From Nymphaea colorata (taxonomy: Eukaryota > Streptophyta > Magnoliopsida > Nymphaeales > Nymphaeaceae), in contig NC_045143.1 in NCBI RefSeq assembly GCF_008831285.2, positions 5,899,503-5,963,502 of the forward strand: 64,000 nucleotides of DNA. Reading direction: 5' to 3'. The notes under the pieces are model-generated. The model searched no databases, had not been told where the DNA came from, and saw only the letters and a program-made list of their open reading frames with translations. Of the stretch, positions 37,184 to 47,719 are shown piece by piece. The translations under genes were made by a program, and so were the position numbers. The first letter of the stretch is position 1, and each line of letters opens with the position of its first letter.

Positions 37184-40100
37184 ATGGCCGAGGGTGGAAG
37201 AAGTTTCGCGAGGAGGGATCTGTTGCTGAAGATACAAGCAGAGGTGCAAAAGAGATGGGAAGAGAGCGATGTGTTTCGCGCTGAGGCTAGTTCACAGCCG
37301 CCTGAGCCGGGTGAAAAATTTTTCGGCAATTTCCCTTATCCTTATATGAATGGTTCTTTGCATTTGGGTCATGCATTTTCCCTGTCGAAACTCGAGTTTG
37401 CTGCTGCTTATCATAGGTTGAGGGGAAGTAATGTTCTTCTTCCTTTTGCATTTCACTGCACTGGAATGCCCATTAAGGCTTCTGCTGATAAGATCAAGCG
37501 GGAGATTGAACGGTTCGGGAATCCACCAGTGTTCTCTACCGTGGAAGAGGAAGAAGGCGATGAACAGAATGATGAAGGCAAGCCTGAGGAGGAAAGTGTG
37601 GGTCAAAATCCTCCAGACAAATTCAAGAGTAAGCGGTCTAAAGCAGCGGCAAAGTCAGGTGGTGATAAGTTTCAGTGGGATATCATGAAGAGTTTTGGGC
37701 TTTCTGACAGTGAGATTGCGAAATTTAGCGACCCATACCATTGGTTGACTCACTTTCCTCCTCTAGCAATGGAGGACCTCAAGGCCTTTGGACTTGGCTG
37801 TGATTGGCGGCGTTCCTTCATCACCACTGACATGAACCCTTACTACGATTCATTTGTTAGGTGGCAGATGAGAAAATTGAAGAATGCAGGAAAGATAGTG
37901 AAGGACATGAGGTACACCATCTACTCTCCTCTAGATGGTCAGCCCTGTGCAGACCACGATAGGGCTTCTGGCGAGGGTGTTCAGCCACAGGAATACACAC
38001 TGATAAAAATGGAGGTGATTCCTCCCTTCACTGGAAAATTGAAAACTCTGGAAGGGAGGAAGGTTTTCCTTGCTGCTGCAACATTGAGACCTGAGACCAT
38101 GTATGGGCAGACAAATTCTTGGGTCTTGCCAGATGGAAAGTATGGTGCTTTTGAGATCAATGAAACTGATGTTTTCATCATCACTAGGAGAGCAGCCGTT
38201 AATTTGGCATATCAGAAACTGTCTAAGGTTGATGAGAAGCCAACCTGTTTAGTTGAATTAACTGGGCATGATTTGATTGGTCTTCCGCTAAAATCTCCTC
38301 TTTCATTCAATAAAATCATATATGCCCTTCCCATGTTGACGATTCTCACAGACAAGGGGACTGGGATAGTTACAAGCGTGCCAAGTGATGCACCTGACGA
38401 TTATATGGCTTTGCATGACTTAAAATCAAAGCCAGCTCTTAGGGCTAAATTTGGTGTGAAGGATGAATGGGTGCTACCATTTGAGGTGATACCAATCATC
38501 AATATTCCAGAATTTGGTGATAAATCTGCAGAGAAAGTGTGCACCGACTTGAAAATAAAGAGCCAAAATGACAAGGACAAGCTTGCTGAAGCGAAGAGAT
38601 TGACTTACCTGAAGGGCTTCACTGAAGGAACAATGCTTGTTGGAGATTTCAAGGACAAGAAGGTTCAAGAAGCCAAACCTCTAATAAGGAACATACTTCT
38701 GAAGACAGGTCAAGCTGTGATGTACAGTGAACCTGAGAAAAAGGTTATGTCAAGGTCTGGTGATGAGTGTGTGGTTGCTCTTACTGATCAGTGGTATATC
38801 ACTTACGGGGAGGATGAGTGGAAGGCAAAGGCTGAGGAGTGTTTGGCTGGAATGGAACTTTATTACGATGAGGCTAGGCATGGATTTGAACATACATTGA
38901 GCTGGCTTACACAATGGGCGTGCTCTCGTTCATTTGGACTGGGAACCCGTCTTCCTTGGGACGAACAGTTTCTCGTTGAATCGTTATCAGATTCTACACT
39001 TTACATGGCTTATTACACCATTTCTCATCTTCTGCAGAATGGGGACATGTATGGAAAGGCTGAATCAGCACAAGTTAGGCCAGAACAGTTGACAGATGAA
39101 GTATGGGACTACATATTCTCGGATGGTGAAATTCCAAACAACTCGGGGATTCCTTCGGCCCTTCTTGACAAAATGAAGCAGGAGTTCAGGTACTGGTATC
39201 CCTTTGATTTGCGAGTGTCTGGAAAAGACCTTATCCAGAACCACTTGACATTCTGTATCTACAACCATACAGCACTTTTGCCCAAAAAGTTGTGGCCTCG
39301 CTCTTTCAGATGCAATGGGCATATCATGCTCAACTCTGAAAAGATGTCCAAGTCTACAGGCAATTTTAGGACCTTGCGGCAGGCCATAGAAGAATTTTCT
39401 GCTGATGCCACTAGGTTTGCTCTGGCTGATGCTGGGGATGGGATGGATGACGCCAATTTTGTTTTTGAAACAGCAAATGCTGCCATTTTGCGTCTCACAA
39501 AAGAAATCACTTGGATGGAAGAAGTACTGGCTGCAGAGTCGTTGCTGAGAGAAGGTCCAGCGTCCTGCTATGCAGACCATGTCTTTGATAACGAAATCAA
39601 TATTGCCATCAAGCTGACTGAGCAAAGTTACAAGTCCATGCTGTTTAGGGAGGCATTGAAGACTGGCTTCTATGATCTGCAAGCTGCACGGGATGAGTAC
39701 AGGTTTTCTTGTAGTGCTGGAGGCATGAACCGTGCTCTGGTATGGCGTTTTATGGATGTGCAGACCAGGTTGATATCTCCCATCTGCCCACACTATGCAG
39801 AGCACGTCTGGAAGGCGCTCTTGAAGAAAGACGGTTTTGTCATAAATTCTGGTTGGCCTGTGGGTGAGGCTCCCAATCTCACTCTTAAGCGAGCTAATAG
39901 ATATTTGCAAGATCTTATTGTTTCAATGAGAAAGCTTCTTCAGAAGCAGGTTTCTGGTCCAAAGAAGGCCAAAAAGGGGATTCAGGTTGCCCAAACGATA
40001 GCAGAAGAGAACAAGCTGACTGTGGGACTGATGTTTGTGACTGAACAATACGAAGGTTGGAAAGAGGAGTGCTTGAAGGTACTGCAAAACAACTATGACA

Positions 40101-40504
40101 AAGATCGCCGTGCTTTTGCCGCAGACCAACAGATTCTTGAAGCTTTAAAGGCAAGTCCAATTGGGCGAGCGACAAATTTTAAGGAGATACAGAAGCAGTG
40201 TATGCCCTTCTTGAAATTCAAAAAAGATGAGGTACTTGCTGTTGGTCTTCAGGCGCTTGATTTGAAGCTGCCTTTTAACGAGATAGAGGTCCTCCAGGAA
40301 AATATTGAGTTGATAAAGAGGCAGCTTGGCCTTGAGCACGTTGAAGTATTTTCAATGTCAGATAGGAATTTTACACCTAGAATGGAATCGCTGCTTCAGA
40401 AGATGGTTCCTCCATCCCCAGGAAATCCAGTTACCATCTTTCTTACAAAGTCGGAGTTTCAGCAACACATGAATAGAGAAATTTTGGAGAACCTTGAGAT
40501 ATAG
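37184..40504 (+). CDS. cytosolic leucyl-tRNA synthetase
   Basis: One open frame of 1,106 codons. ATG 37184 is chosen because the upstream extension starts from TTG and lies across the predicted leader acceptor. It is a class Ia synthetase that charges tRNA-Leu in the cytosol. The HIGH motif is HLGH (residues 60-63) in [16 protein letters not shown]. The second signature is KMSKS (720-724). Between them is a long CP1 editing region with [12 protein letters not shown] and [15 protein letters not shown], features of eukaryotic and archaeal-type LeuRS. A Lys/Glu-rich insert lies around residues 125-165 ([17 protein letters not shown]). The anticodon-binding and C-terminal extensions follow, and the length is normal for the eukaryotic enzyme. 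No N-terminal transit-peptide character is evident, so this is not the organellar form. The gene looks intact. Confidence 0.97.
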   Translation: MAEGGRSFARRDLLLKIQAEVQKRWEESDVFRAEASSQPPEPGEKFFGNFPYPYMNGSLHLGHAFSLSKLEFAAAYHRLRGSNVLLPFAFHCTGMPIKASADKIKREIERFGNPPVFSTVEEEEGDEQNDEGKPEEESVGQNPPDKFKSKRSKAAAKSGGDKFQWDIMKSFGLSDSEIAKFSDPYHWLTHFPPLAMEDLKAFGLGCDWRRSFITTDMNPYYDSFVRWQMRKLKNAGKIVKDMRYTIYSPLDGQPCADHDRASGEGVQPQEYTLIKMEVIPPFTGKLKTLEGRKVFLAAATLRPETMYGQTNSWVLPDGKYGAFEINETDVFIITRRAAVNLAYQKLSKVDEKPTCLVELTGHDLIGLPLKSPLSFNKIIYALPMLTILTDKGTGIVTSVPSDAPDDYMALHDLKSKPALRAKFGVKDEWVLPFEVIPIINIPEFGDKSAEKVCTDLKIKSQNDKDKLAEAKRLTYLKGFTEGTMLVGDFKDKKVQEAKPLIRNILLKTGQAVMYSEPEKKVMSRSGDECVVALTDQWYITYGEDEWKAKAEECLAGMELYYDEARHGFEHTLSWLTQWACSRSFGLGTRLPWDEQFLVESLSDSTLYMAYYTISHLLQNGDMYGKAESAQVRPEQLTDEVWDYIFSDGEIPNNSGIPSALLDKMKQEFRYWYPFDLRVSGKDLIQNHLTFCIYNHTALLPKKLWPRSFRCNGHIMLNSEKMSKSTGNFRTLRQAIEEFSADATRFALADAGDGMDDANFVFETANAAILRLTKEITWMEEVLAAESLLREGPASCYADHVFDNEINIAIKLTEQSYKSMLFREALKTGFYDLQAARDEYRFSCSAGGMNRALVWRFMDVQTRLISPICPHYAEHVWKALLKKDGFVINSGWPVGEAPNLTLKRANRYLQDLIVSMRKLLQKQVSGPKKAKKGIQVAQTIAEENKLTVGLMFVTEQYEGWKEECLKVLQNNYDKDRRAFAADQQILEALKASPIGRATNFKEIQKQCMPFLKFKKDEVLAVGLQALDLKLPFNEIEVLQENIELIKRQLGLEHVEVFSMSDRNFTPRMESLLQKMVPPSPGNPVTIFLTKSEFQQHMNREILENLEI

Positions 40505-42192
40505 TTTTCTTCTATATTTTTATCTGTTTTATTGAAGCTTATTGTGTCTAACTGAAAATGTTCCTTTATTGTGGAATACCTTTTTTGCTTCATTTGTTTT
40601 GACATTATCATTTTTCCGTCTACCAGTGTGATGATTCTGATGTTTGTAATTTTGATAAAAGCTTGAATAATCATGTTTCGTTGTAATGTGCTGGTGTAGT
40701 GAGCAAGCTCATATTGAAAATATTTGTTTTCACTGAGACCCGCAATCTTGCATAGTTTCTCAAACTCCAAGCGGTATTATTTGCTCACTGTGAGAAAAGA
40801 AGCGGAAAACTTTCTTTTTACGTACCTTGGTTATCTGAAACTGAAAGAATCCAAGTTGAGACAATGTAATTTTACGGAATACTCTCCTTTAGTGCTTTTC
40901 TGCCGTGCATGTTGCCCGCCATAATTCCGTCGACTGTGAAGGTTTTTTGTCATTTTGCTGTTCATTCGTCTCTATAATTTCCTTGACCGTCTGGTCACCT
41001 GTATGTTTGATAATTTCCAGACAAAATTAGCGTTGATACATTTGCCTCGGTTTATATCGCTCCTCTCCATTTTCGTGTTGTAATTTTATAATAATGTACG
41101 CATGGACACACACATAGACAATAAAGACAATGGAAGCAAAGCGATAAAGCCGTGAAAGAGCCGGAAATTTGAACTGAAGCCGGAAATTTTCCTTTCCTTT
41201 CCTCTTCTTCTTGCGGATTGTGTTCTGAAGTCATGAGCCAACCTGGACTTCAACGATATGGTGAGAAGTGGAACAGCCAACTGCCGCGGAGCCTGGCCGC
41301 TATGTATCCCTGCGATCCCTTGACCAAGGGAGGATACGACAAGCAGAGGTTCCAGTACAGAGGATAGGATTCAACTAAACTGAGTAGGGTCGGGTTTAGT
41401 GATGAAGGAGACTTGGTCCTATCATCTACGTATATTCCTATTAAGATACATATTTTAAATGTACAAAATGTAAATTATCTTTTCTTTTCTGCGTATAGTA
41501 TAGATACTAGGGATGTTAATGGATTGGGTTTCTAACCATATGGACCTTTTATTATACTCGATTTATCGGGTGTTCACATATTCAGAAACAAATACGAAAG
41601 AAGAAATGTCTATGATCTAACTCTGATCTTTAAATTCATCCAAATCTGATTTTTATTTTCACATCTGAATCGAAATCAGACTTCTAGATATGCAACCAAA
41701 TCTGAACCACAATATGGTAGGTTAAATAACCAACTTTCCAAATGTAAAGTTAGGGTATATAGGACATTGATTTAAAACTGAACATAAATCCATGTCTAAA
41801 TCCGAATAGTATCAGATATGTATTTAGAACCAAATTTGATATTGGATTGGATGTCATCTCCTAAACAATCCACACATATATATTCCATATTCAATTTAAT
41901 TTTTTGAAGGAATTCGGTTGGATATCCAATCTGAATCCGCCTTATCATCCCTGTATATAACTGTCATAGGATCCGGACCTAGGGCTTTCTAGTGATAGCT
42001 AGGTTTGATCATTCCAGACAGAGAGCCACCTTTGGGTAAGGGTGAGCTAATGTCCACCTGACCCAAAAGATTCAATTATGTTCTCCAAATTTAGGGCGGA
42101 CAATATGCATACCTTGAACTCAAATTGAACCACACAATCGCATATTTAAAACTCCATCCCAAATTTTTATGGAATCCTTCTTTGTCACCAAG
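40505..42192. other. LeuRS 3' flank and dispersed repeat
   Basis: The 3' UTR probably extends to about 40700. At about 41505-41960 is a repeat opening with GGGATGTTAATGGATTGGG and rich in words such as AATCCGAATAG and GGATATCCAATCTGAATCCG, related to those at 30.1 and 32.1 kb. No gene is seen. Confidence 0.5.
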
Positions 42193-42418
42193 GTCGACCC
42201 TAGACCTGGGCTGGGCCGGCCCAATGTTCGGGACCGATGACCGAAACCAGGCCCGGCCCGGTTACAATAAAAAATAATTTTTAAAATACAAAATATTTTT
42301 TTGAATATAAAACATATATTATTAATAATAATAAATATTATTTAAAAGTTATGAGGCCTGCCCAATTAGACGGAGTACCCATCAGCGGCCCAGCCTAGTG
42401 CCCAAGTCTAATCGACCC
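42193..42418. mobile_element. hAT-like MITE with 8-bp target-site duplication
   Basis: The element is 42201-42410 (210 bp). Its termini are inverted repeats TAGACCTGGGC and, read from the other end, TAGACTTGGGC (10 of 11). The flanks are GTCGACCC (42193-42200) and ATCGACCC (42411-42418), an 8-bp duplication with one change. Both ends carry GGGCCGG/CGGCCC words, and the middle is very AT-rich. It has no coding capacity. The 8-bp duplication points to the hAT superfamily. Confidence 0.8.
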
Positions 42419-42740
42419 CAAAGCCACCATGTCGATCTCTTCATGTCAAATTTCAAACTTAAATAAAAGGGTTTTACATAAATGAATGCGGCAGGTTTCT
42501 CGTCCGCGTAACTATGTTGGTATCACAGGCCGACCTTTTCAAAGTGGGTCTTCGTTTCAAGCTCAAGCATAAGAGATTATTGAAGTGCTGCACTTTATTG
42601 TGAATTTCACAGATACTACAGATACTACCTGTTAAGGTTGTGTTAACCAAATTTATAAAACTATTGCCATACATTGGTAATTTTTATTTATTGGTTCTTG
42701 ATTCCAACTAAATTTTCTTTTCTTGGCAGCTAAGCTAAGA

Positions 42741-43033
42741 TATAGTCCTAATCACAAAAACAATTTTTTTTAGAAAAAATGTAATAAATTAAGTTACTGT
42801 TTAAAACTTAAGAAACACATTCTTTTGAAAAAAACATTAAAAACAAAAAAACACGTTTTTTGGATTTTTTTTTCCACTTTTTCACCGTTTTCATTTTTTT
42901 AATGCCAAACAGTTCCTTTCATTTTCTATTTTTTATTTGTTGTAAAACTACTTATCTTTTGATGTTTATGTTATTAGCTTCTCCCGAAAAAAACCTCGCT
43001 GTTTAAAACTCTGAAACATTATTTGTGACTATA
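42741..43033 (+). mobile_element. AT-rich MITE, copy A
   Basis: The ends are TATAGTC..ATCACAAA and TTTGTGACTATA. The interior words GTTTAAAACTT, CACGTTTTT, GCCAAACAGT, ATTTGTTGTAAAACTACTTATCTTTTGATGTTTATGTTATTAG occur in the same order, on the opposite strand, at 61325-61680. No target duplication is clear for this copy. Confidence 0.75.
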
Positions 43034-45340
43034 ATCCCATATTTTATAAATCAAACTGCTTATTCTATATAACAGATCTTCGAAACAGCCAAGAAGCTTC
43101 TCCTTTACATAAAAATGCCCTTGTAGACATTTTATTGTAATGGTAATACATAACCAAACCAGGAGTTAGCGCTGGTATATACCTTTGTGTTTAAAATGAT
43201 AGAGTGCAAGTGCGATACCTTAGTTGAAAGGTTACCCAAACGTAGAATGAAACAGATAACCAGTAGAAAACTAACCGTGCCAGTTGGTAAATACCTTAAC
43301 AAAGCCTGTTTGATTGGTGAACAGAACACCCTGTGCTTGGAACAGAGTGTCCCGTTCCAGACATTTTATGCCACTCCATTCCTTTTTTCTGGAACTCACA
43401 CCTCAACAAGAAGGGAAAATGTTCAAGAAAAATTCATCCACATAAACATATTTGAATGAATAGCAAAACGTCTGAAGCCCCCCACTCGGAGGGATATGCA
43501 CAGAGACGACCAGTGCTCTCCCGAATCGACCAACTCAAACGAATCATCTCGATTCGATGTCAATCAGATAATTCTGCCACTCATCTGCTCTCTCTCTCTG
43601 ACGCAGACATTCTGATCAGGTCTGCAAGTGTTAGCTTTTCCTTTTACTGTTCTTATCTGGTAATAGATTTTTTTATTCTTCTTAATCACATCTAAGTTGT
43701 AAAAAAATCAACAGAAACAGCTCCTTACCTCATACGCATGCATTTGAGAAGAACACCACCAAAGATACTATGAATAAACAGTTATACGTAGGCGCACCAG
43801 TCTTGGTAAAAATGAGAAACAAAAAGGACAGTGACTTCTGCACTATACATATGAGCGCAGATCGTGTACCATTAAATGGCATCGAAGGCTGTCAATGCTC
43901 TATTTTATATGGTTACAAAGACTAAACGTTTTCACGCCGCCCTTTGTGCAAAGCCAAAACTGAGCTTCCGCCACCACCTTGGTTGGTGCTTATGGGCTTT
44001 TCCATTTTGTCTTTTTCCAAAGCTTTGCCACCTCCGTAACAACAAGCCGGGTGCGGCGAGACTAGCCCAATACGTGTCAAGCTCTGGTTTGAACTAGCAG
44101 GGTCTTTTTCCCGGTCCACCACTATTGGAAAGTTCGATCCCAAACTTTGTTAGCGAGGCTCTTTTTGGATACTGACTGTTCCATAATGAGTCCTGACCTT
44201 TAAAGAAAGTCATGTCCATCACCTTTTTGGACCTTTCAATTGCACAAAGCACACACTCGCAAAGCGTAGGGCTTTACTCATGACGTGACGTGATGGTTGC
44301 CCAGATCTTCAACAAGCCAGCTAGCATCGAAAAGGAAGAAAAGGTGGAATCGTGCATTAGAAGTGGTTCCCAGTCGTAGAAGGGGATGCTATGTGTGTAG
44401 CAAGGCTAGTCTTCTCCTTCAAAGCATCTTCTCGAAAGAAAGGCATTCGTCGAAGCCTATTGGTCCTAATTGCGCATTCCCTTCTTTGCAGCCTATGCAT
44501 CAATCTCCCCCCTTCCTTCCGCCACTGATCCCATCATTTTTCTATGTCCACTAAAGGTTGAAGAAGCTAAATGGCCCCATATTGGTATTATGGGACCTCT
44601 CTTTCCCTTAGAAAGGGAATTAGGGAACCTTTCAACATACAACAAAATTTGAGCAACAATGAATCATACGAGTTTCCAATATTGTTACGAACGTCACAAA
44701 TTTCATGGTCAATCAACCGATGCGGTGATCTTAAATTTTTACAAAGAATAAAAGTTTAATGCGAACAAGAGTGTACCCATATCTAGCCGTTAAATGCTTG
44801 CAAGTTGCCTATTTCTTTTTTATCGTTCCTTCATTTGAACAGGGACTGCTGTTAGAATCTATAATCAAATGAAATAATGAATAAACGTTAATTTACAGTA
44901 AAATATGTTCATAAATTTGATTGTGGGTAGATAAAAACACTTGACTATCTTAAGTATTAATTATAAATATCAATAACATTGATGTCCTTACATAGCCAAA
45001 AAAGTTGACTAGCTTGACAATCCCATAGACCTAAAACGAACACATGAAATTGTAAGATGAAATTCATTTCATTTGATAACTAACCTGGATCCTTCATTCT
45101 CCTTTCGTTCTCTTCTTTAGTCATTTTAAAATCAAATTAGTGAAGACAATAAAGTGTAGCTGGCATGTATAGTTGCTTCTTTCTATTGTCAAAACAATCC
45201 TAATGAGCGAAAAATGCTTGGAGAGAGGCTTGAAGGCTTTTCTATTCTCCCTACTTTTATGGTCTTGAGCTGCATCTATGCCAGTGATAGCATTTCAACT
45301 TTGATGTTGCACCCTACCATTTTATTATGCAAAAGCACAA
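43034..45340. other. 2.3-kb gene-free stretch
   Basis: Frames at 43187-43459, 43876-44097 and 44297-44554 have no recognisable domain. About 44280-44680 differs from its surroundings in base composition, with more GC and AAAGAAAGGCATTCGTCGAAGC-like text reminiscent of plant mitochondrial spacer DNA. It may be a NUMT. Confidence 0.35.
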
Positions 45341-45430
45341 CCCTCATGAAAGTAGAGCTAGAAAATTGTCGTCCCACAAGCCCTTAGCCCGACCAGCTAA
45401 GTATGCCCCTTAAGGCATTGTCATGATAGA
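45341..45430 (-). mobile_element. partial SINE-like segment
   Basis: Read on the minus strand, CCTTAAGGGGCATACTTAGCTGGTCGGGCTAAGGG matches the head of the SINE-like segment near 59.7 kb (CTCAAGGGGCATAACTTAGCAGGTTGG). The B-box half is not evident. Confidence 0.4.
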
Positions 45431-45866
45431 TCAAATGGTCACATGTGAGTCCATTTTATTGAAGAAAACCATTGCTCACAATTTATTTCATATGCATAAA
45501 ACCGCGGAAATGGAGATCATATAGCCGTTTCTTCTTGTTCATCGAAAACTATAATGGACTCAACCAAAGGTTAGTAAAAAGACAAACTACCTCTAGGTAC
45601 ATACCTAAGCTAATAGCGTAACAGCCGAGACCAGTTCATACTACCCAATAAAAAAAATAGTAAAAGCGCAAATTAACCTGACCAATAATTATTCTGAAAG
45701 AAGAAAAATTATACAATAAAAAGGAGGAAAAATAATAGATTAAGGAACATCATCTTTCCCTTGCAATTTATTAAATTTGATTTCACAATGATTGATAGTT
45801 GCCCTTACCCTTAAATGAAAAGCTCATACAGCCACATTTTTTACTTTGAGTCGATGTTGTTTTTGC
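45431..45866. other. AT-rich spacer
   Basis: I see nothing supportable here beyond AT-rich sequence. Confidence 0.4.
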
Positions 45867-46250
45867 GCTTCGATGCGCACATAAGTAAACATAGTAGTGC
45901 ATAAATTTTCATGCTTGGACTCACACAAGTTATGTGTTTTGATATAAGATTTTAGTCTTTCACACACACAAATGAACACACTTTGGTACAAGCTTTTGTG
46001 CTTTGGTGCCCTAAGTAAACTTGCATTGGCATATGATTTTCACACTTCATGACATACAAGTGAAGGTACTAATATACATAAGTTTTCAAACTTCCATATT
46101 ATAGTATAAGATTTTGAGCTTTGTTGCACCCAAGTAAACTTATTGTTGCATAAAATTTTTTGAGCTTTGACACATACAAGTACATGCATCTCAACACACA
46201 TTTTCACATTTGGATGCACATTTTCATGCTTTGTCGCATACAAGTTTTAA
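45867..46250. repeat. degenerate minisatellite, about six or seven units
   Basis: Variants of the unit GCATAAGATTTTCATGCTTTGG, then TGCACACAAGTAAAC and a variable bridge, recur about every 50-65 bp across the block. Examples are GCATAAATTTTCATGCTTGGA near 45900, TATAAGATTTTGAGCTTTG near 46105 and GCATAAAATTTTTTGAGCTTTG near 46147. Units differ in spacing and bases, so the array is old. Confidence 0.75.
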
Positions 46251-47719
46251 AAATTTACAAACCTACAAGCCCCTGTATTAGAAGCACTCACATTTTTATA
46301 TGAGATCTACAAGAACCCGTATTCGTTCGTCATATCTTTCCCATCAAAGCTGTGGAATATTCCTGTTGGCGGTTACATGCATACTGATGATCATCCTTGC
46401 CTTTCTATACCTGCAATCTTAGTTTAACTGTTTCCCTCATTGCACAGACGCACCGCACGGTGTATGCACTAAGCATATTAGCTCTTTTCATCTCATTCAT
46501 GTCAGTAGCTCACTGAGGGCTAAGAGTCTGGATCATTGGAAAAAGAGGGCCTCCAAACTGTGGCCTAAAGAATGTCACGCCTGCGACACAGATATTGGCC
46601 ATGGACGAAAGCATGTAAAATAGCGCTGGCAGAGACCAGAGATGTTCTACGCCCATTGCCACGCCATCTTTCCTAATTTTCAAACCGGAAAATGTCTGAA
46701 ACATCACAATTTTCTGGCTGCACTGATCTCACAGAATTCCGTCTTTTATGAACTTGACTTTGTGGGCAGTGAGTGCAGGAGTCCTACCTTGGGAGGTTGT
46801 CGTCGTCACAATTTCAGATCAGCCTGGTTCGAGCTATGAGTTTTTCCGTGCTGCCGAATTGAAGGGAAAAAAAGAAAACGTTTAAGGCAGTGAGCAGAAA
46901 TTCAATTTTTTAAGCTTTTGATGTAAACTAAATCCAGGACGTATTTCACTTATTGTACAAGACAGTTCTATTGACTTTGATCTCTCATATGGTCACGTTT
47001 ACGAAAACACACAAATAAATATGAACCTGCAAGTTCATATTAGTGGACGAAATAAAAATTTCTTTCCTAGTTTCCAGATCCCTCGAAAATCTTTTCCCAA
47101 TCTTTTGTAGGTTGTGGCCATGTGGTCTGCGTTCCCTAGGAATCTTTGCTTTTGGTTGGAAATCATCCATGCAGAGCGACCATTGGTCTTGGGCGGGACA
47201 AAGATTGTAGGCCACGGAAGCCCCAAAAATGGAGGGACACATTCTCACCAAACTTTTTTTAAGGAGTTTGGTTGACGGGCTGAAGCTTAAGGCTGAGACT
47301 GTGCCAGTCGTCAACGTCTCTCTGTTGCCTTCCACGTCCCACAGCCAACCATATGGAAACACCTGCTCTCCCTTTTACCAGAAAGGCGTTAACAGTAGAC
47401 GAAAAGGCTTCAACTGAACACGAAACTGGCTGATAAATAAGGAATTTTTGAGGCTATTATGGTATTTACACGACGGGAGATGAATCTAGGCGGGGCCGGC
47501 ATGTACCCGAGATTCCATCTCTTCTCCCTGTATACCGCTCCTTTTTTCTTGGGGAAGAAGGTGGCAGCTTTGGCCTAACATTTTTAAGGGCTTCTTGTTC
47601 TTGGGATTCTCCTCTTCCCCTTCTTCCTGTTTGTGTGATTTCTTACTCGGAGCATTCTCGAGCATCTTTGTTCCAGAGATCTCTTCGGTTTTGGTTTTGG
47701 TGGTGGTGGTGGTCAGAGA
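46251..47719. other. spacer upstream of DTC
   Basis: A minus-strand frame at 46510-46690, preceded by an acceptor (GATGTTTCAG), encodes a hydrophobic segment that I do not recognise. It could be an exon relic. The last 250 bp before 47720 are the probable DTC promoter and leader, with (TGG)n just before the ATG. Confidence 0.4.

Noticed and set aside
39065-39910. 281-codon open frame on the minus strand
   Set aside because: It lies entirely opposite the LeuRS coding sequence and has no recognisable domain; it is a shadow frame.
46510-46707. Hydrophobic minus-strand exon-like frame
   Set aside because: There is an acceptor-like site, but no upstream exon in matching phase was found and the product is not recognised.
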